NCBI GenBank assembly: GCA_026014705.1
Contig: JAOZHU010000034.1
Location: forward strand, 44,081 to 108,080
DNA: 64,000 bases
Direction: 5' to 3'
Source of the DNA: Candidatus Bathyarchaeota archaeon
GTDB taxonomy: Archaea > Thermoproteota > Bathyarchaeia > Bathyarchaeales > Bathycorpusculaceae
The notes under the pieces were generated by a model, which searched no databases, was not told the DNA's origin, and saw only the letters and a program-made list of their open reading frames with translations. Positions 33,305 through 43,185 of this stretch are shown in pieces. A program made the position numbers and the translations under genes. Each line of letters starts with the position of its first letter. Within the stretch, counting starts at the first letter, position 1.

Positions 33305-35730
33305 GCACGGCAAAAAAAGATCTGGTAATCTGGTTCGACAAGCTCCGAAAAACTGATGTTCCTCTTGTGGGTGGCAAGAACGCCAGCCTAGGCGAAATGA
33401 TCAACGCCAAAATGCCTGTTCCGCCGGGCTTTGCCGTGACTGCTTATGCTTACGAAAAGTTTATTGTGGAAACTCGCATAGCCGAGATGATATACAAGAT
33501 TATTAATGAAACTGTGACCGACAAGAATGACCCCAAGCAGTATTCTGTAGCTTCCGAGAAAATCCGTGAACTCATTGAAAAATCACAGATGCCGAAAGCC
33601 ATTGAGAACGCCGTGAAAACGGCTTACAAGGAACTGAACAAGATGCTGGATATGAAAGACGCCTTTGTCGCTGTGCGGTCTAGCGCTACGGCTGAAGATT
33701 TACCTGACGCGTCTTTTGCAGGTCAACAAGAAACTTACCTCAACGTCAGGGGCGTTGATGACCTGCTGGACAAAGTCATGAAGTGCTGGTCCAGCCTGTT
33801 CACCCCACGAGCAATCTTCTACAGAAACGAAAAAGGCTTCCCACATGAAAAAGTTCTCATAAGCGTTGGGGTTCAGAAAATGGTGAACTCCCGAGCCGCA
33901 GGCGTCATGTTCACAATAAACCCTGTGACCGGAAACACAGAAGAGCTTGTAATAGAAGGCAATTACGGTTTAGGCGAAACCGTAGTCTCTGGCGCAGTGA
34001 ACCCTGACGACTTTGTGGTTGACAAGAAAACACTGAAAATAAAGGAAAGGCGAATCGCGAAGAAAACAATCCAGTACATTCGCGACCCAGAAACGGGTAA
34101 AACGGTTCATTTAGATGTGCCCGAAGACAAGCAGAAGGTACCTTGCGTAAGCGATGAGGAGATTTTGAAACTGGCAGAGCTATGTACGCTCATTGAGAAC
34201 CATTACGGAGTGCCTATGGACATAGAGTGGGCAATTGACAAAGACTTATCTTTTCCCAAAAACATATTCGTTGTTCAAGCTCGCCCTGAAACAGTTTGGA
34301 GCGCCAAGCCCATGGAAGCCCCTGAACGGCCTGAAGAAAAGAAGCCTGAAGCAGACTTGAAAATAATTGTGAAAGGCATTTCCGCTGGCAGAAGAGGATA
34401 CGGTTCAGGCACCGCGAAAGTCGTTTTGTCTCCGGACGAAGCCGCGAAGACCATGAAGAAAGGCGATATCTTGGTAACTGACATGACTAACCCTGATTTT
34501 GTTCCGTTCATGAAAATCGCAGGTGCAATCGTCACCGACAAAGGCGGCATAACCTCTCACGCAGCAATTGTAAGCCGTGAACTCAGCATTCCCTGCATTG
34601 TAGGCACAGAGACCGCCACGAAAGTCATGCAAACAGGCAAAGAATATACGGTTGACTCGAGAAACGGGGTAGTGTACGAAGGCGTAATCCCACAGACTGC
34701 CCAAGCTGCAGCACCAAGCGCTAATGCGGTGGTTAACGCTGTGGAATCTGTGCCTGTGACCGCGACAAAGATCTACATGAATTTGGGCGTTCCAGAGAAA
34801 GCGGAAGATTACAAGAACTTGCCCTTTGAAGGCATTGGTTTGATGCGTGTTGAATTCACTCTCGCCAGCGCCATAGGTGACCACCCGCTATATCTTGTGG
34901 AGACAGGGCAGGGGCAAACGTTTGTGGATAAACTCGCTCAAAGTGTGGCAACAGTTGCTAGAGCTGTGCAGCCGCGTCCTGTTGTCGTGCGCTTGAGTGA
35001 TTTTAAGACTAATGAGTATCGCGAATTGAAAGGCGGCGACAAATACGAAATTGTCGAGGAGAACCCGATGCTTGGTTGGCGAGGTTGCAGCCGCTACATT
35101 AGCAAGTGGTATGAAAAAGCCTTCAGACTGGAATGCCAAGCAATAAAGAAATGCCGCGTAGAATGGGGGCTCAAGAACGTTTGGGTTATGCTTCCGATGG
35201 TGCGCACGCTTTGGGAAGCCCGCAAGGTACTTGCCATCATGAAGGAGGAGGGGTTGGAGCGGTCGCTTGACTTTAAAGTGTGGTTCATGGCTGAGACGCC
35301 GTCAATAGCCATAATGGCGGATGAGTTTTCCAAGCTTGTCGACGGCTTTTCCATAGGCTCGAACGACATGACGCAGGGCATCCTCATGATTGACCGAGAC
35401 TCTGAACGACTCGGACAGATGGGGTACTTCGACGAAAGAGACCCAGCGGTTAAAAGAATAATTGCGCATCTCATCCGCGTGGCTCATGAAAACGGCTGCA
35501 CAGTGTCAATATGCGGTGAGGGACCGTCGAACCTGCCTGACTTCGCCGAATTCCTAGTTCGCGTTGGAATCGACAGCATATCCGTGAACAACGATGCGGT
35601 TGTCGCCACAAAGAAGCTCGTCGCCAGCATAGAACAGAAAATAATTCTTGAACGGCTCGCTGAGCAAGCCGCCATTGCTGCTGGGCGTCCCATTCGGAAA
35701 CCTAAAGCAGACTGGGAATGGACGCCCTAG
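33301..35730 (+). CDS. ppsA: Phosphoenolpyruvate synthase
   Basis: Makes PEP from pyruvate with ATP, the entry to gluconeogenesis. Length 809. The N-terminal ATP-grasp domain begins WFDKLRKTDVPLVGGKNASLGEM and has VRSSATAEDLPDASFAGQQETYLN. The central phosphohistidine domain has GGITSHAAIVSRELSIPCIVG with the catalytic His near residue 421. The C-terminal PEP-binding barrel has FSIGSNDMTQGIL and a cysteine motif SICGEGPSNLPDF. A Pro/Glu-rich linker lies near 340-355. The start is TTG at 33301, overlapping the L10e stop by four bases. Confidence 0.95.
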   Translation: MSTAKKDLVIWFDKLRKTDVPLVGGKNASLGEMINAKMPVPPGFAVTAYAYEKFIVETRIAEMIYKIINETVTDKNDPKQYSVASEKIRELIEKSQMPKAIENAVKTAYKELNKMLDMKDAFVAVRSSATAEDLPDASFAGQQETYLNVRGVDDLLDKVMKCWSSLFTPRAIFYRNEKGFPHEKVLISVGVQKMVNSRAAGVMFTINPVTGNTEELVIEGNYGLGETVVSGAVNPDDFVVDKKTLKIKERRIAKKTIQYIRDPETGKTVHLDVPEDKQKVPCVSDEEILKLAELCTLIENHYGVPMDIEWAIDKDLSFPKNIFVVQARPETVWSAKPMEAPERPEEKKPEADLKIIVKGISAGRRGYGSGTAKVVLSPDEAAKTMKKGDILVTDMTNPDFVPFMKIAGAIVTDKGGITSHAAIVSRELSIPCIVGTETATKVMQTGKEYTVDSRNGVVYEGVIPQTAQAAAPSANAVVNAVESVPVTATKIYMNLGVPEKAEDYKNLPFEGIGLMRVEFTLASAIGDHPLYLVETGQGQTFVDKLAQSVATVARAVQPRPVVVRLSDFKTNEYRELKGGDKYEIVEENPMLGWRGCSRYISKWYEKAFRLECQAIKKCRVEWGLKNVWVMLPMVRTLWEARKVLAIMKEEGLERSLDFKVWFMAETPSIAIMADEFSKLVDGFSIGSNDMTQGILMIDRDSERLGQMGYFDERDPAVKRIIAHLIRVAHENGCTVSICGEGPSNLPDFAEFLVRVGIDSISVNNDAVVATKKLVASIEQKIILERLAEQAAIAAGRPIRKPKADWEWTP

Positions 35731-36009
35731 TGCTGCGTCATGACTTGAATTTGTTCAGCGCGTCTGAGGACAGTTCCATTATGGCGTGACAACAAGCTTT
35801 CGTATCCTTCTTGGAGTTGAGTTAGTTCTTATGTTGTTATCTTAGTGGTCAGTTTGGAATTTTTTCTTGGTTGTTTCTTCTTGTTGCTAAGTGCTGTATG
35901 CTTTGTGACTTTTGGGTTTAATTTGGTAAAAAGTCGGTAAAAAACTGGGAAAATCATTCTATATCGCCATCTGAAAGGTGACGTACACAAAAGATAGGAG
36001 TGGAGAAAA

Positions 36010-38649
36010 ATGAGGAATTTGATGAGTGAACCAAAACTCTCTAGGGTTACGATGCTTCTAATGGCAACTGTTGCGGCTACCTTAGTTACTGTGCCTCTCG
36101 TTAGCGCACATGACCCTGCGTGGACAATTCCAACATGGACGTATGTCGCGGTGACTAATGATGTTATAGGTGTCAACCAAGAATTGACAATTGTCTTTTG
36201 GCTTAATGCGGTTCCGCCCACAGCTATTGGTGCCTATGGCGACAGATGGACTTTCACGGTGGAAGTGACCAAGCCAGACGGCTCCAAAGAAACATTAGGA
36301 CCGTATACATCTGATCCTGTGGGAAGCGGATACGCTACATATACCCCCACCCAGGTGGGTACATACACCATTGTAGCGAAATTTGCTGAACACGTAATAA
36401 CTGGTACACCTGTTCCTCCTACGGGCTATTACGGCACTACCGCTGCTTACATCAACGATACATATGAAGCCAGTGAAAGTGACCCAATAGAGGTCATTGT
36501 GCAGGAAGAGCCAATTTCTGCTTGGTCTGAGGCGCCGCTTCCAACGCAGTTCTGGACGCGTCCAATAAACAACATGAACAGAAACTGGGCACAGTTGGCA
36601 GGGAATTGGCTGGCTGGTGCAGCACAAAATGTTGGAGCAACAACAAACTTTGGCTACGGTGAAGGCCCCGAAAGTGCTCACATAATGTGGGCAACACCGT
36701 TTTGGTCTGGCGGCGTCATGGACGCGAGGTACGGCGATTACGGCTACTATACTGGGTTGTCCTATGAATCCTACGGGCTTAGTCCACCGATAATTCTTAA
36801 CGGAAAACTTTACTACAATGTTCAAACGCCGCCGCGTTATGGCTGGTATTGTCTTGACCTGTACACTGGCGAAGTCGAGTATTTCCACAACACTACTGGC
36901 GCTGTTTCATATTCGAATCCGCCTTACGAATTTGACTATTCAGGTCAAATCAAAGGCGAACTGCTGGCTTTTGGCCAAATATACAATTATGAATCGCCGA
37001 ACCAGCACGGAGGTTTCCCCTACCTGTGGAGCACTACACATCCCTATGACTCTAATGCGTGGATGATGTTTGATGCATACACTGGAAACTGGATCTGCAA
37101 TATTGGCAATGTGACACAGACCGAACGCAGAGGCACGAGGACAATAACTACTGGTGCTACAGGTACGGCTGTCTACGGCAAAGACGGAAGCATACTGCGC
37201 TACAACATCGTCAACTTGGGCACTACCACACCAGAGTATTACTTGCAAGTGTGGAACACCAGCCGAGCAATATGGTATGAATCCACTTGGAGCAGTAACG
37301 AATATTGGATGTGGCGGCCTGATCTGAATTACACATTTGATGGGCGAAACGGCTTTTCTTTGAATGCCTCAATACCTGACATGACTGGCGCTAGCATTTA
37401 CGCAGTTCGTGAAGACCAATATGTGATCGTTGGGACTGCCGGCAAGAACAATGGCACTTATGTACTACAGGGCTGGCTGGCTGCTTTGAACTTGAAAGCT
37501 GACTCAAACGGCGTTATCACCCCAACATTGCTGTGGAATGTCACTTACACACCACCGGAAACTTCGTTGCCTGACACTGTTTATGCAAGCTTGAATTATG
37601 GGCGCATGAGCGGACCAGTTGTTGACCCTGAAGACGGCGTTTTTCTCTTTTCGGAATCATTGACTAGACTACGTTGGTGCTACAGTCTCGAAACAGGCCA
37701 ATTACTGTGGAAAAGCGACAGTGAACCTCAAATGAACTACTATACTATGAGCACTGCAATCTATGATGGCAAACTTTTCTCTTACGGCTACGCTGGCAAA
37801 GTAATAGCCTACGACATAAAAACCGGCAAAATCCTGTGGAACTACACTGCTGCGCAAGAGGGCTTTGAGTCTCCTTACGGCAATTACCCGCTCTCATTAG
37901 GCTGCATCGCTGACGGCAAACTTTACTTCTACTCGACTGAGCACTCGCCTACTATGCCCTTGTGGCGCGGCTCATACATCCGCTGCATCAACGCATCCAA
38001 CGGCGCAGAACTATGGACGATATCCCATTGGGGCACGGGCTTCGCCATCGCAGACGGCTACCTTGTAGGGCTCAACCTCTATGACAACCAGATATACTGT
38101 TACGGCAAAGGTCCAAGTGCCACGACGGTTGGCGTTCAAAACGACGTTATCACTCACGGAAACAGCGTGCTCATTAAGGGCACGGTGACTGATCAATGTG
38201 CAGGCGCAAAGGCGATTGCAGAAAAACTAGGCTACATAAACGGCGTTCCCGCGGTCTCTGACGCCAGCATGCGTGCGTGGATGGAGTACCTGTATATGCA
38301 GCAAGCAATGCCCACTGATGTAATTGGCGTTGAAGTTGCCTTGGACGCGCTTGATCCGAACGGCAACTTTGTGCACATTGGCACGGTTACGAGCGACAGC
38401 AGCGGAATGTTCAAGAAGGCTTTTGTTCCAGAGGTTCCAGGCGAATACACCATTATCGCTACGTTCACAGGCTCTAACTCCTACTACGGCTCCTACGCTG
38501 AAACAGCCATATACGTCGAAGAGGCGCCGCCGGCAACTTCGTCACCAGAGTATCCGCAGCCAATCGACCCTACATGGACAATAATAGGCGCGACAATTGC
38601 AATGATTATTGCGCTCGCAATTGCTGCAGTCTGGATAAGGAGAAAGTAA
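36010..38649 (+). CDS. Secreted PQQ-like beta-propeller protein with C-terminal membrane anchor
   Basis: A large surface protein of 879 residues. The N-terminus is a signal peptide (MLLMATVAATLVTVPLVSA), then an Ig-like domain. Propeller blades run over about 230-700, with blade phrases such as CYSLETGQLLWKS and AYDIKTGKILWNYT. Another Ig-like domain covers 740-850 (VPGEYTIIATFTGSNSYYGS), followed by a Pro-rich spacer and a transmembrane helix with the tail WIRRK. The ATG is preceded by GGAGTGGAG and a TATA-like CTATAT near 35959. An enzymatic role is not evident; an S-layer-associated or binding role is more likely. Confidence 0.82.
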   Translation: MRNLMSEPKLSRVTMLLMATVAATLVTVPLVSAHDPAWTIPTWTYVAVTNDVIGVNQELTIVFWLNAVPPTAIGAYGDRWTFTVEVTKPDGSKETLGPYTSDPVGSGYATYTPTQVGTYTIVAKFAEHVITGTPVPPTGYYGTTAAYINDTYEASESDPIEVIVQEEPISAWSEAPLPTQFWTRPINNMNRNWAQLAGNWLAGAAQNVGATTNFGYGEGPESAHIMWATPFWSGGVMDARYGDYGYYTGLSYESYGLSPPIILNGKLYYNVQTPPRYGWYCLDLYTGEVEYFHNTTGAVSYSNPPYEFDYSGQIKGELLAFGQIYNYESPNQHGGFPYLWSTTHPYDSNAWMMFDAYTGNWICNIGNVTQTERRGTRTITTGATGTAVYGKDGSILRYNIVNLGTTTPEYYLQVWNTSRAIWYESTWSSNEYWMWRPDLNYTFDGRNGFSLNASIPDMTGASIYAVREDQYVIVGTAGKNNGTYVLQGWLAALNLKADSNGVITPTLLWNVTYTPPETSLPDTVYASLNYGRMSGPVVDPEDGVFLFSESLTRLRWCYSLETGQLLWKSDSEPQMNYYTMSTAIYDGKLFSYGYAGKVIAYDIKTGKILWNYTAAQEGFESPYGNYPLSLGCIADGKLYFYSTEHSPTMPLWRGSYIRCINASNGAELWTISHWGTGFAIADGYLVGLNLYDNQIYCYGKGPSATTVGVQNDVITHGNSVLIKGTVTDQCAGAKAIAEKLGYINGVPAVSDASMRAWMEYLYMQQAMPTDVIGVEVALDALDPNGNFVHIGTVTSDSSGMFKKAFVPEVPGEYTIIATFTGSNSYYGSYAETAIYVEEAPPATSSPEYPQPIDPTWTIIGATIAMIIALAIAAVWIRRK

Positions 38650-38677
38650 ACACGTACCTCAACCAAACTCACTCTCC

Positions 38678-38685
38678 TTTTTTTT
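38678..38685 (+). terminator. Poly-T terminator after the propeller gene
   Basis: A run of eight T residues 29 bases downstream of the stop codon, preceded by pyrimidine-rich DNA. Confidence 0.5.
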
Positions 38686-39056
38686 CGCATGCAAACGTGG
38701 AGGAAACCTGTGGGGCTGAAAAGGCTTTGAGCGGAAGAAAGCAACTAACAGCAGTAGCTGTTGTTTCAAGGGTTGCATTTCTCTCTTTTCTCCTGTATTT
38801 TCGCCCGCTCCGAGCCTCAGCACACCCTTTTCCTGACCGATTTCATCTGGCAACCGGCACTAACCTTGACGGTGGCTCGCTAAACATTGGCTTTATGCCT
38901 TTTTTCCAGATGGGAGGCATACCTGCATCGCGTTGCTCTGCAAGCCACGCCACGTGTAATATGCAAAAACGAGGTTTTGGGCACTGAAGGCGCGTCAGAA
39001 ACATCTTGTTAAAGCTTCTAACATGCTCACTTAATAATTAGCTCCTTCCATCATTA
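38686..39056. other. Gene-free interval before dph2
   Basis: No convincing frame on either strand: a plus-strand frame across 38574-38987 overlaps the propeller gene and has no family-like features. CTTAATAATTAG near 39030-39041 could be the dph2 TATA box. Confidence 0.45.
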
Positions 39057-40088
39057 ATGGGAAGAACTCGCATAGGTGTACGAAAAGTGAAAGGCTTCGA
39101 TTTCGAAGAAGAACGCATAAAACAAGAAATAACCAAGCTCGGCGCAAAACGTGTTCTGTTGCAGTTACCTGAAGGACTCAAACCTGAAGCGCCGCGCTTG
39201 GTCAAAATCATTGAGAAAGCTGGTGTGCTCCCCATAGTCAGCGCAGACCCTTGCTACGGCGCTTGCGACCTAGCCACAGGCGAAGCGGAGCTTTTAGGCG
39301 TTGATTTAATTGTACATTTTGGGCACTCGAAACTGTTGAAACATGAAAGTGTTCCCACAATCTACGTGGAAAGTCGCGCAACTGTAACGGTTGACGATGC
39401 CGTTGAACTGGCTGTTCCATTGCTGGGCAATTGGAGCAAGATTGGCTTAGCCACGACTGTGCAGCATGTGCAAACGCTTGATCGCGTCAGAGAGATTCTT
39501 GTGCGGGCGGGGAAAATTGTAGTCATCGGCGACGCTGGCAGAATAAGCTACGCAGGGCAAGTTACAGGCTGCGACTATAGCAACGTGAAAACCATAGCTG
39601 ATGCTGTTGAGGCTTTCCTTTTCGTTGGCGGCGGGCAGTTCCACGCGTTAGGCATAGCTCTCAGCGCGTCCAAACCCACCGTCATCGCTGACCCTTACGA
39701 AAAGAGAGCCTACTCAATAGATGCTATCGCAAAGAAAATTCTCAAGCAGCGCTGGTCATGGGTTGAAGAGGCTGAGCACGCTAAAACCTTCGGCGTTTTG
39801 GTTGGCTTGAAGCTGGGGCAGAAACGGTTTGATGAAGCCCTGAAAATTAAAGAGTCAATCGAAAGAAAAGGGAAAACGGTTCTTCTTTTAGCCATCAGAG
39901 AAGTTCTGCCTGAATCCTTAATGGAGTTTCCAGCAATCGATGCCTACGTGAACACTGCGTGCCCACGCATATCGCTTGAAGCCGCATCGAAATTCTCGAA
40001 GCCAGTGTTAACAGTAAACGAGTTCAAAGTAGTTTCTGGCGAGTTTACATGGGAAACCCTGCTCAAGAAAGGCTTATTCGAAAACTAG
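39057..40088 (+). CDS. dph2: Diphthamide synthesis radical SAM enzyme Dph2
   Basis: Transfers the 3-amino-3-carboxypropyl group of SAM to a histidine of elongation factor 2, the first step of diphthamide synthesis. The protein has 343 residues. The three cysteines that bind the 4Fe-4S cluster are visible, one per domain: SADPCYGACDL near residue 64, GQVTGCDYSN near 171 and VNTACPRIS near 302. LLQLPEGLKPEAPRLV is the typical N-terminal stretch. The gene overlaps the following methyltransferase by 40 bases. Confidence 0.92.
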   Translation: MGRTRIGVRKVKGFDFEEERIKQEITKLGAKRVLLQLPEGLKPEAPRLVKIIEKAGVLPIVSADPCYGACDLATGEAELLGVDLIVHFGHSKLLKHESVPTIYVESRATVTVDDAVELAVPLLGNWSKIGLATTVQHVQTLDRVREILVRAGKIVVIGDAGRISYAGQVTGCDYSNVKTIADAVEAFLFVGGGQFHALGIALSASKPTVIADPYEKRAYSIDAIAKKILKQRWSWVEEAEHAKTFGVLVGLKLGQKRFDEALKIKESIERKGKTVLLLAIREVLPESLMEFPAIDAYVNTACPRISLEAASKFSKPVLTVNEFKVVSGEFTWETLLKKGLFEN

Positions 40089-40747
40089 ATTTAGAACGGT
40101 TTCTGTCCCAAATCAAACCGCACCCTTCTCCAGATGTGCACTTGGAACAGTACACCACACCTGAATCCGTAGCAGCCACAATGCTGCATATAGCAGCCTA
40201 CACTTACGGCGACATCGTAGCAAAACGTGTCTTAGACTTAGGCTGCGGCACTGGCAGACTTGCACTGGGCAGCGCATTTCTAGGCGCCAAATCCGTATTA
40301 GGCGTTGACGTCGACAAATCAGCGGTGAAAATTGCCGCTGAAACCTCGGCGTCGCTGGGTTTCAAAACCAAGATGAACTGGGTCATAGGTGACGTTAATG
40401 CCGTGGCTGGAGAGTTTGACACCGTGCTGCAGAATCCGCCTTTCGGAGTGCAAAAACGCGGCGCTGACCGGGTCTTCTTGGAAAAGGCCCTGCACGTAGC
40501 CAAAGCAGTATACTCGCTGCACAATCACCCGTTCACTGATGAGCCGTTTGTGAGGAGGCTCAGAGCAAAAGCCAGCCTACTGCAAGTTGAGGCGTCACCT
40601 TTCATTAAACGCTTTGTGGCGAAGTACGGCGGCAGAATCGACGCAGTTTACGCGATGCTGCTGCCTATTCCACGCATGTTCGGCTTCCACACAAAGACAA
40701 GAAGCGAAATCATAATCGACCTCTACATAATAAAAAAAGAAAAATAA
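40049..40747 (+). CDS. METTL5-like RNA adenine methyltransferase
   Basis: A 232-residue class I SAM methyltransferase. DLGCGTGRLALGSAFLGAKSVLGVDVD is motif I with its acidic end, and TVLQNPPFGVQKRGADRVFLEKAL is the NPPF catalytic motif of N6-adenine methyltransferases. LEQYTTPESVAATMLHIA near the N-terminus is characteristic of the archaeal METTL5 (rRNA m6A) group. The ATG at 40049 lies inside dph2, 40 bases before its stop; no better in-frame start exists downstream. Both neighbours modify the translation machinery. Confidence 0.85.
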   Translation: MGNPAQERLIRKLDLERFLSQIKPHPSPDVHLEQYTTPESVAATMLHIAAYTYGDIVAKRVLDLGCGTGRLALGSAFLGAKSVLGVDVDKSAVKIAAETSASLGFKTKMNWVIGDVNAVAGEFDTVLQNPPFGVQKRGADRVFLEKALHVAKAVYSLHNHPFTDEPFVRRLRAKASLLQVEASPFIKRFVAKYGGRIDAVYAMLLPIPRMFGFHTKTRSEIIIDLYIIKKEK

Positions 40748-40905
40748 ATGTCCACGACGGTTTTGCCCAGCATAGTCAGCGTGTTCACAAGGCTCAACCT
40801 TTCCATGCGGTGCCCTGTACCACTTTATGCAAAGCGGTTTTTACAGTGAATTGTCTATTAAGTTGGCTTATTGAAATTGAAAATCTTTCTAAACGTGATT
40901 TTAGC

Positions 40906-41715
40906 CTAGTGCCTCTTTCTGTGATAGGCAAGCAAACCTGCGACGGCGGCGGCTGTTGAAACTGCTGTAGCGGTTGCGGCGATTGGCATGGTTGGGGGCG
41001 GCTCTGTTTTGGGTGTTGTTATGGTGAAGTTGATTGTTTCGGATGCGCCTACATTGCCTGCGTGGTCTTTGGCGTAGACTGTCAGGCTGTGCACTCCGTC
41101 CAATAGCCCATTCAGGGTCAGGTTTCCGCTGATTGTAACGTTTTCCGCTCCGTCCAAGCTGTACGTGATTTGCGTTGCTGGCTCGTTCACTGCAAGATTC
41201 AGCGGAATGTCCCATTTGTCGTATGTCCTGTTTTCCACAGATAGCAGTAAGACAAACGGTGCAGTAGTGTCAACTGTGAAACATATCACGGATGAAGAAT
41301 TTATGTAAAACCTAGTGCTGATTGGAAGGTTGGGCGCGATGTTTGGGATGGTTCCGTATTGAACGTACCATCCGACTCCTATGGTTTGAATTAATATGCT
41401 GTGGTTGCCCTCAGGAATACCAAAGAGCTGAAGGGAAACGTCGAATAAATCTATGTCACGCCCCTGGTTTTGCCAGCGGTGTTCGACTGGGGAGCAGTAA
41501 CATTGAAGACCAGTGGTAGGCGGTTGACCGCGTATACCGTGTTATTCCCGGGAGAGCTTACCGCTAACGGGCGGATAAGTATCAGCGCCCGCAGGCACTT
41601 CACCCGCATAATAATACGGATTCGCAACCGCTAAACCAACAAATAGCCCTCCAACCGCTACTGAAAATAGAAGAGCTAATGTGAAAACCACAAGCATTTT
41701 TTCCCAACAGCGCAT
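40906..41715 (-). pseudogene. Membrane-anchored Ig-like surface protein with two frameshifts
   Basis: Three frames in series form one protein. 41715-41544 encodes a signal peptide (MLVVFTLALLFSVAVGGLFVG) and PVSGKLSRE. A second phase gives NNTVYAVNRLPLVFNVTAPQSNTAG, and a third phase, open from about 41458 to 40906, gives DIDLFDVSLQLFGIPEGNHS, Ig-like repeats (ITYSLDGAENVTISG) and a C-terminal helix with tail YHRKRH. The shifts fall near CCCGGGAATAAC (around 41550) and CCAGGGGCGTGAC (around 41460), both next to homopolymers. True decay and sequencing error are both possible. Confidence 0.65.
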
Positions 41716-41742
41716 CGCATCTCTCTTCCTTAAATCAAGCAT

Positions 41743-42235
41743 TATACTACAGTCATTTCGGGATTAAAGGGTTCTTGTCAAGGTTTATTGACTAAACAGG
41801 TCATTTCTAAGTCAAATTTTCTTGACAAACTCCGATTCAGAGCGAAAAACGGAAACTAAGCTCGGTATATTTGGAGCCTAAAAGTCAATCAATGCAGAAA
41901 TCAGTAAAGGGTATACCCCGCACAGCGCTTTCAAGGCTATATACCCTGCTAAAAGGGGAGACCGTAGAAGAAAAACCGCACAACGGCACACAACCCCACT
42001 CCTGAACACAACCCAGAAAAACGAAGCAACACGCCGCGCTACGCGCACCAAAAAAGCTAAACAAGACGCTTTCTCCTCACGTGCCCAAAAACCCCAAACA
42101 AAACACCTGAAAAACACGGCGCTTAAAGAAAAGCTTTAAACACCCCATGGGAAGCATATTTAAGCAAGAACGCAAAGAATTCATTAACAGAAAACCACGC
42201 CAAAGAAACACCAAATCAACAACGAGGAAGAAAAA
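41743..42235. other. Interval with hairpin and possible 37-residue frame
   Basis: AGGGTATA (near 41908) and TATACCCT (near 41938) form an 8-bp inverted repeat. A 37-residue frame at 41892-42005 (MQKSVKGIPRTALSRLYTLL onward) covers it, but it lacks a well-placed ribosome-binding site, so I do not call it. GCATATTTAAG near 42155-42165 is a likely TATA box for the next gene. Confidence 0.4.
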
Positions 42236-42658
42236 ATGGCAAAAAAAGTCAAAAAACAAACCGCCCAAGTACCCTTCTCGCTGAGCAGATGGTTCAGAAA
42301 AATCTCAACCACCCAACCCTCATCCTTCGCGGTCACCATAATTGTACTCGCAGCAGCCATCTTTCTTTTCGGAGGAGGATTATATACAATAACGGCTGAA
42401 AACATACTGCCCTCAGCCTACGTCAGCGGACGCTTCTACTTCCTCTATCCTGAACTAAGCAACCAATTCATATCAGACACCGTAATCTCCACTTTGCTCT
42501 ACGCAATGGGCTTCATCGGTATACTCGCCATTTACCAAAGCACAAAACACGCTTACAAACCGCGGCAAGCCTACATGATGCTCATAATAGGCGTGACACT
42601 TCTGTTCTTGGCGTACCTGTTCTTGGAAGGCGCCATCAACATTAAGCTTGGTCGCTAA
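42236..42658 (+). CDS. Three-helix membrane protein
   Basis: A 140-residue protein with a basic N-terminus (MAKKVKKQ) and transmembrane helices near residues 31-53, 82-99 and 113-131. The ends of the last two helices enclose the loop YQSTKHAYKPRQAYM. The arrangement is reminiscent of archaeal proteins annotated as oligosaccharyltransferase-associated (OST3/OST6-like) subunits, but I cannot verify this. It has a GAGGAAG ribosome-binding site and converges with carS five bases away. Confidence 0.7.
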   Translation: MAKKVKKQTAQVPFSLSRWFRKISTTQPSSFAVTIIVLAAAIFLFGGGLYTITAENILPSAYVSGRFYFLYPELSNQFISDTVISTLLYAMGFIGILAIYQSTKHAYKPRQAYMMLIIGVTLLFLAYLFLEGAINIKLGR

Positions 42659-42663
42659 CCGTT

Positions 42664-43179
42664 TCACCAAGGATTACTTTTCAATTTCAACTTGTAAGCC
42701 AAAAAGTTAGTGAACAAGTGTATCGGCGGAGTAATAACGAGAACGGCAACAGCCAGTTCCCAGTACACCATAGACAGAGGTAACGAAAACAAAAGCGCGC
42801 CCACAACAAAGTCGATTTGGTCGATTATTGGGAGCAATCCGCCTGGGGTTATGTTTAAACGGCGTTTTATGAAGGCTCCAGTTAAATCACCTATCAAAGC
42901 GCCTAGTGGCGTGAGAACACTGAACAGCACACTGTAAGTGGCAAAGCCAAAAACAAACCCTTCCACAATGCCGACAAATATGCCTATGAACCAGCCGAAG
43001 AAGAAGCCGCGGAAAGTTTTGTTTTTACCAAAAATTCGTTTCCCATCCAAAAAGTTTTTCCCAAAATCCATCGCGATCCCTCCGCCAGCGAGTACAGGCG
43101 CCCCATTTGCGCAATAGGCGGGAAATATGAATTTCAGTGCTTCACCGATGAGTATGGCGATGTCCATGTAATCAACCAT
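42664..43179 (-). CDS. carS: CDP-archaeol synthase CarS
   Basis: Activates the archaeal lipid core 2,3-bis-O-geranylgeranylglycerol phosphate with CTP, before polar head groups are added. The 171-residue membrane protein has about five helices. Signature stretches are PAYCANGAPVLAGGG near residues 20-34, DGKRIFGKNKTFRGFFFGW near 45-63, GDLTGAFIKRRLNITPGG near 97-114 and LLPIIDQIDFVVGAL. It follows radB with a six-base gap, so they probably share a transcript. Confidence 0.93.
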   Translation of the reverse strand: MVDYMDIAILIGEALKFIFPAYCANGAPVLAGGGIAMDFGKNFLDGKRIFGKNKTFRGFFFGWFIGIFVGIVEGFVFGFATYSVLFSVLTPLGALIGDLTGAFIKRRLNITPGGLLPIIDQIDFVVGALLFSLPLSMVYWELAVAVLVITPPIHLFTNFLAYKLKLKSNPW

Positions 43180-43185
43180 TCTTTG

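Noticed and set aside
38574-38987. 137-codon plus-strand frame
   Set aside because: Overlaps the end of the propeller gene in another phase and shows no coding pattern.
41892-42005. 37-codon plus-strand frame
   Set aside because: No ribosome-binding site at usable spacing; kept only as a note in the interval entry.
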